A stretch of 64,000 nucleotides of DNA from Clostridia bacterium (GTDB taxonomy: Bacteria; Bacillota; Peptococcia; DRI-13; UBA5745). Position numbers and translations under genes: made by a program. Below, piece by piece: positions 60,509-64,000 of this stretch (position 1 is its first letter; each line of letters opens with the position of its first letter). The stretch covers positions 1 through 64,000 of the forward strand of contig JAHDMJ010000023.1 of assembly GCA_018436095.1 (NCBI GenBank), read 5' to 3'. The notes beneath the pieces were generated by a model. It was given only the letters and a program-made list of their open reading frames with translations, searched no databases and was not told the DNA's origin.

Positions 60509-60602
60509 GAGCCCTACCGATAGCATTTTTGCATATTAAGAATCAGCGCCCTGCAGCGGCCCTGCAGCGGCACTATACCGGGACCCGCCTTTTTGCGGAT
60601 GT

Positions 60603-61415
60603 TTACGAAAACAGGCTGAGCCAGGCGCTCACTGCCGGGGAAGCGGCAAACAGCGACAGATATACAGCCGCCGCAATAGCCGGCCCAAAGGGAAAGGCTG
60701 CGGGATTGGCAGGGTTGCCGGCTGTCTTGCCACTAAGGAGACCAAACAAAATCCCCAGGATACAGGATAAAATCAGCAGAAACAGGCTTTCCGCCGGCCT
60801 AAAGAACCAACCCGCCGCAAAAAACAGCTTGATATCGCCGCCGCCCAAGCTTTCCCGGCCCAGCAGCCGGTCCATAAGCAGAGACAGGGCCAAAAGCGGC
60901 AGCGAGGCAGTCAGAGCTCCTAAGAAGCCGCTGAGAGCGGCGGCGGCCAGGTCACCGCCGGAGGTAAAGGGTAGAAAGATCAGCCATATAATGAAAATTG
61001 CCAGGTTCAGGCCGTCGGGTATGATTGAAGTATCGAAATCCACCAAGGCCAGAACCAGCAATATTGTAGTCAAAATCAGGTATTGCAGGGTTTGGATTGT
61101 GAGATCAAAATAAAGCACCAGAGCCGCAAAAAGTCCGGCGCAAAGCACTTCGGTCAAGAGGCAGCGCAGCGGAATAACGGCGCCGCAACGGCGGCAGCGG
61201 CCCCGCTGCCAAAGCCAGGACAGTATAGGAATCAGCTCAAGAGCGCTCAAGGTCTCACCGCAGACATCGCAGCGGCTGCGGCCCTTGAGAAAGGAAGTAC
61301 CCTCAGCCAGGCGCTGGGCCAGACAAGCGGCAAAGCTGCCTGCTGAGGCCCCCAGCAGCAAAGTCAGAGCCAGGGTATAGATGGTGAGAAACGGACTTAA
61401 ATAGAGGGAAAGCAA
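60603..61415 (-). CDS. pilD: Prepilin peptidase / N-methyltransferase
   Basis: 270 residues, TTG start with GGAGG 6 nt upstream. Cleaves and N-methylates type IV prepilins. The N-terminal domain has the zinc-type cysteine pairs CDVCGE and CRRCGA. Catalytic Asp residues are in LVDFDTSIIPD and GGGDIK of the GxGD aspartyl protease core. About eight helices. It follows pilA, separated by a hairpin. Together with pilA in the same operon it would process the prepilin here. Confidence 0.95.
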   Translation of the reverse strand: MLSLYLSPFLTIYTLALTLLLGASAGSFAACLAQRLAEGTSFLKGRSRCDVCGETLSALELIPILSWLWQRGRCRRCGAVIPLRCLLTEVLCAGLFAALVLYFDLTIQTLQYLILTTILLVLALVDFDTSIIPDGLNLAIFIIWLIFLPFTSGGDLAAAALSGFLGALTASLPLLALSLLMDRLLGRESLGGGDIKLFFAAGWFFRPAESLFLLILSCILGILFGLLSGKTAGNPANPAAFPFGPAIAAAVYLSLFAASPAVSAWLSLFS

Positions 61416-61456
61416 AGGGCTCCTCCTGATGAAAGAAATCGGGGAATCCGGGTAGG

Positions 61457-61486
61457 CTGCCCGCAGCCGCTGAGGGATGCGGGCAG
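61457..61486 (-). terminator. Stem-loop between pilA and pilD
   Basis: CTGCCCGCA (61457-61465) and TGCGGGCAG (61478-61486), 9 bp perfect, with a 12-nt loop and no T tract on the minus strand. It is likely an mRNA-stabilising or partial terminator hairpin allowing more pilA than pilD expression (inference). Confidence 0.55.
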
Positions 61487-61529
61487 GGCCCGGGTTGGGG
61501 TTGAGTTGAAATTAGTAAAAATGCTTGTG

Positions 61530-61937
61530 TTACGGAGCAGTAATACCAAGAAGCGGGCTATCCCAGGTCGTGCTGGTAACTGCCCCACCTGTCACAGTTA
61601 CTCTAAGGGGCTCCTCATCTACTTTGTCTGATTGGCCGACCATGCCGCCAGTGTCACCAACTGCAGCCTTCATATTTTCCTTGTTATCAACGGTAATAAC
61701 GTAAGTTTTTTCATCTGTTTCATTGTTTAACAGATATTCAGTTACGGCTTGGGATTTAGCTGCCCGCAGATTTGCCTTGTCTACGGCTTCGCGGGCACTT
61801 TCCATCTGTGAGGTGAAAATTGGAATGGCAATGGCAACCAATACGGCAATAATGGCGATGACGATCAGCATTTCAGGCAGCGTGAAGCCTTTTCTTGAGG
61901 TTCCCTTGTGACGGATTCTTTGAATCATGTTGTTCAT
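61530..61937 (-). CDS. pilA: Type IV prepilin (major pilin-like)
   Basis: 135 residues. Class III leader ending RKG, cleavage before FTLPEMLIVIAIIAVLVAIA; Glu5 of the mature protein is present, followed by the hydrophobic helix and a short acidic/Thr-rich globular domain. Mature length about 119 residues. AAGGAGGAG lies 11 nt before the ATG, a strong site fitting a major subunit. It is downstream of pilC and upstream of pilD on the same strand. Confidence 0.93.
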   Translation of the reverse strand: MNNMIQRIRHKGTSRKGFTLPEMLIVIAIIAVLVAIAIPIFTSQMESAREAVDKANLRAAKSQAVTEYLLNNETDEKTYVITVDNKENMKAAVGDTGGMVGQSDKVDEEPLRVTVTGGAVTSTTWDSPLLGITAP

Positions 61938-62067
61938 ACTTTTATATCTCCTCCTTTTGTATTATGCCGTGTATGCTCACGGCCGCTTGGTATTTATATC
62001 AGCCGGACCCAAAGCGTAAATGCCCCAAGGCCCGGCGAGATACCGGTGAAATTGAAATCCTTATTCT

Positions 62068-63267
62068 TCAGAACCCTTGATACATCGATAAAATTGGCAG
62101 ATAAACCGCCAGCAGAATAAGGCCTACAATCAAGCCGAGAACCAGGGTGATGATCGGCTCCATCAAAGTGAGAGCCCGCTGGGTGGCTACCTGGGTTTCG
62201 TTTTCGTAGTATTCACCCACCACTTTCAGCACCTCCTCCAGGGTTCCCGTTTCCTCCCCCACCTGGATCATTTCCCGCAATAGCTCGGGAAAGGCCTCCG
62301 AAAGGCTCAGGCAACGGCTAAGGGTACTGCCGCTGTTCAGCCCCATCAACTGCTGCTGCACGGTATCGCTGATCCAGGCATTGTCCAGCACCGTGGCCGC
62401 CACCGCCGCCGAACGCAGCATCGGCAAACCGGAGGCCAGCAGGGTGGTGAGGGAATTAGCAAACTGGGCCGCTCCATTCATGTAGGCGATTTTGCCCAAG
62501 ACCGGTATGGCAAGCACCAAACGGCTATGCAGCAGCCTGCCCCGGGGCGTCCGCTTAAAATACCGGTAGCTCAGGAGGGCTGCCAAGGCAACTGCCGCCA
62601 AAAGTGGCCAAAAGCGTTCAAAAAAGCTGCTGATAGCAATGAGGGCCCGGGTAATCCCGGGGAGCTCTACGCCCATGGCGGCGAAATTGCCGGTAAAGGC
62701 CGGCACAGCCATCACCATGATGATGACGATAACCGCTGCCGCCACTGCCAAGGTAAAGGCTGGATAGATCATGGCGGACCGCACCTTGCTTTTCGTCTTG
62801 GCGGCCTTGTCATAATGGCGCTCCAGCCGCCGGAAAGCGGCAGGCAGGTTAGCCGACGCCTCCCCCGAGGCTACCGTCTCGATAAAGGTAGCCGGCAAGG
62901 CGGGCCCGCTGTCCCGCAGAGCCTGAGCCAGCGTAAAACCGCCGGCCACATCGGCAGCCGCCTGGCGCAGAATCTTTTGCAGAGCCTTATCCTCAGTCTG
63001 GCTGGCAATCAGCTCAATAGTCCGGATCATGGGCAAACCGGAAGACAAAATGATTGAGAACTGGGAGCAGAGGACGGCCAGGGCTTTCTCCTGGATTTTG
63101 CCGGCGGGCCTTTTAATGTTCAGGACCTCCGGCACCTGGGAAAGCTTGATGACAACAGGATGGTTTTCCTTGATATTGCCTACGGCCTCTTGCTTTGATG
63201 CGGCCTGAACAGTGCCGCTGACCTGTTTACCGCCCTCGGTTAAGGCTTTATAACGAAAAGTTGGCAG
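62068..63267 (-). CDS. pilC: Type IV pilus inner membrane platform protein PilC (CTG start)
   Basis: 399 residues when begun at CTG 63267. The longest ATG/GTG/TTG frame starts at 63135, but 44 further codons in frame encode PTFRYKALTEGGKQVSGTVQ..., the typical conserved N-terminus of PilC/GspF. GAGGTGA sits 7 nt before the CTG, and an in-frame TGA is three codons upstream of it. Two GspF domains (about 60-185 and 265-390) and three TM regions follow. PilC is the inner-membrane platform for pilin polymerisation, working with PilB. CTG initiation or an error at this base are both possible. Confidence 0.9.
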   Translation of the reverse strand: MPTFRYKALTEGGKQVSGTVQAASKQEAVGNIKENHPVVIKLSQVPEVLNIKRPAGKIQEKALAVLCSQFSIILSSGLPMIRTIELIASQTEDKALQKILRQAAADVAGGFTLAQALRDSGPALPATFIETVASGEASANLPAAFRRLERHYDKAAKTKSKVRSAMIYPAFTLAVAAAVIVIIMVMAVPAFTGNFAAMGVELPGITRALIAISSFFERFWPLLAAVALAALLSYRYFKRTPRGRLLHSRLVLAIPVLGKIAYMNGAAQFANSLTTLLASGLPMLRSAAVAATVLDNAWISDTVQQQLMGLNSGSTLSRCLSLSEAFPELLREMIQVGEETGTLEEVLKVVGEYYENETQVATQRALTLMEPIITLVLGLIVGLILLAVYLPILSMYQGF

Positions 63268-63307
63268 GGTAGATCACCTCGGCTTTATTGAACAAGTTTG
63301 GTATTTC

Positions 63308-64000
63308 TCATAGTTCCCCGGCAACGAAAACCGTGCGCCGGGCCTCCTCCACCGTGGTAACGCCGGCCAGCACCAGCTCCCTGACCCGGTTAGCCATGGG
63401 AATAAAGCGGCCCTCGCGACGGATAATCTCCTCCATTTCCTCACGGTTGTAGCCGCCGCTGATGGCCAGGCGCAAAGCATGGCTGAGAATCAAAATCTCA
63501 AAGACGCCGGTGCGGCCAAGATAGCCGGTGCCGGCGCAAGCCGGGCAGCCGGTGCCCCGGTAGACTTGAGGCACTGCCTGTTGGTCCAGGCCCAGGCTTA
63601 GGAGCTCTTCGGGACCGGGTTTGCAGGCCATGCGGCAATCAGGGCAAATACGCCGCACCAGCCGCTGGGAAATGATACCGTTGAGGGCGCCGGCAATGAT
63701 ATAAGGCTCAACACCGATATCAACCAGGCGGTCCAGGGTGGCAAAGGCGTCGTTGGTATGGAGGGTGGAAAGCACCAGATGGCCGGTGATGGCAGCCCGC
63801 ATGGCGATCTGGGCCGTTTCACTGTCCCGGATCTCGCCGACGGCGATGATATCGGGGTCCTGGCGCAAAATCGAGCGCAACCCGCCGGCAAAGGTCAGAC
63901 CGGTCTTCTCATTGATCTGCACCTGGCTGATGCCGCTGACATTGTACTCAACAGGGTCCTCCAGCGTAACCAGGTTGATTTGCTGGCTGTTTAACTCATT
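63308..64000 (-). CDS. pilB: Type IV pilus assembly ATPase PilB (partial, runs off window)
   Basis: C-terminal 230 residues; the 5' end lies beyond position 64000, with the frame open to the edge. GspE/PilB family hexameric ATPase powering pilus extension. Seen: TLEDPVEYN (Asp box region), [19 protein letters not shown] (Walker B region), His box [14 protein letters not shown], and zinc-binding CPDC...CPAC, which is typical of PilB/GspE and absent from PilT. It is 40 nt upstream of the pilC start on the same strand. Confidence 0.95.
   Translation of the reverse strand, partial: NELNSQQINLVTLEDPVEYNVSGISQVQINEKTGLTFAGGLRSILRQDPDIIAVGEIRDSETAQIAMRAAITGHLVLSTLHTNDAFATLDRLVDIGVEPYIIAGALNGIISQRLVRRICPDCRMACKPGPEELLSLGLDQQAVPQVYRGTGCPACAGTGYLGRTGVFEILILSHALRLAISGGYNREEMEEIIRREGRFIPMANRVRELVLAGVTTVEEARRTVFVAGEL

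Noticed and set aside
1-64000. A prophage, integrative element or restriction island
   Set aside because: No integrase, phage structural genes, tRNA attachment site or restriction endonuclease is visible. Most genes are housekeeping or surface functions of one strand-organised chromosome.

Overview
The window comes from an endospore-forming Firmicute (Clostridia/Negativicutes-like), with roughly balanced GC in its genes. The evidence is a GerA-type spore germination operon, a BclA-like collagen-repeat protein typical of exosporium or spore surfaces, strong AGGAGG-type ribosome binding sites, frequent GTG/TTG starts, many intrinsic terminators and a TPP riboswitch. The Firmicute call is well supported; a genus is not assignable from the sequence alone. 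I saw no rRNA, tRNA, CRISPR array or intact transposase gene.

Layout. 1-3505: an MgtA-type Mg2+ P-type ATPase on the minus strand, preceded by a 36-codon leader ORF with an E-P-T-P motif and an intrinsic terminator (a probable Mg2+ attenuation leader), and by a YjfB-type motility-associated small protein. 3712-7266: an orphan beta-type DNA methyltransferase, a 697-residue collagen-like protein, and a decayed copy of that protein's C-terminus. 7590-15692: a chemoreceptor, an AraC/GyrI regulator, a sodium:solute symporter, an MFS carrier, a Cys/Met-type PLP enzyme, and a MerR regulator facing a textbook 19-bp-spacer MerR promoter. 15807-17564: a Kelch plus MucBP-like repeat protein with a Cys-rich tail. 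17935-25703: a surface-glycan style cluster with two radical SAM enzymes, a pyruvyl-transferase-like protein, two GT2 glycosyltransferases, a Rossmann/methyltransferase-like protein and an RfbF-like cytidylyltransferase. 26400-28346: a CZB-containing chemoreceptor. 29139-33121: a DUF1538 membrane protein translationally coupled to a protein with three PII-like domains, then small membrane proteins. 33179-36796: catalase and an old-yellow-enzyme/2,4-dienoyl-CoA-reductase-type flavoprotein. 36985-44032: a two-component system convergent with a five-gene nickel/peptide ABC transporter. 44341-48128: thiamine salvage operon cytX-thiM-thiE-thiD under a TPP riboswitch. 48203-53077: a large secreted M14 carboxypeptidase, a MITE-like palindromic element and an OxlT-type MFS carrier. 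53160-57178: gerKA-KC-(D)-KB. 57344-64000: a type IV pilus locus (pilB partial, pilC, pilA, pilD, then about 1.1 kb of repeats, then pilM, pilN, pilO).

The most unusual feature is a family of intergenic elements at four places (31-338, 25912-26151, 28403-28612, 59664-60508). Each has ~21-28 nt units in forward orientation followed by the same units inverted, usually phased at 40-42 bp. The unit sequence differs between loci, but forward and inverted copies within a locus match each other, as expected for selection on base-pairing or for concerted evolution. The conserved edge of the unit is GCTAACTG/CAGTTAGC. I do not recognise this family, and it is the best candidate for something undescribed here. 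Secondary candidates are the mgtA leader peptide/attenuator, the structured 315-nt leader of the DUF1538 operon, and the radical-SAM glycan cluster with paired Rossmann-fusion proteins.

Several starts were moved from the longest reading frame on ribosome-binding-site or overlap evidence (mgtA, yjfB, the oppB- and oppD-like genes, thiD, thiE, gerKC, pilM). pilC appears to start at a CTG.
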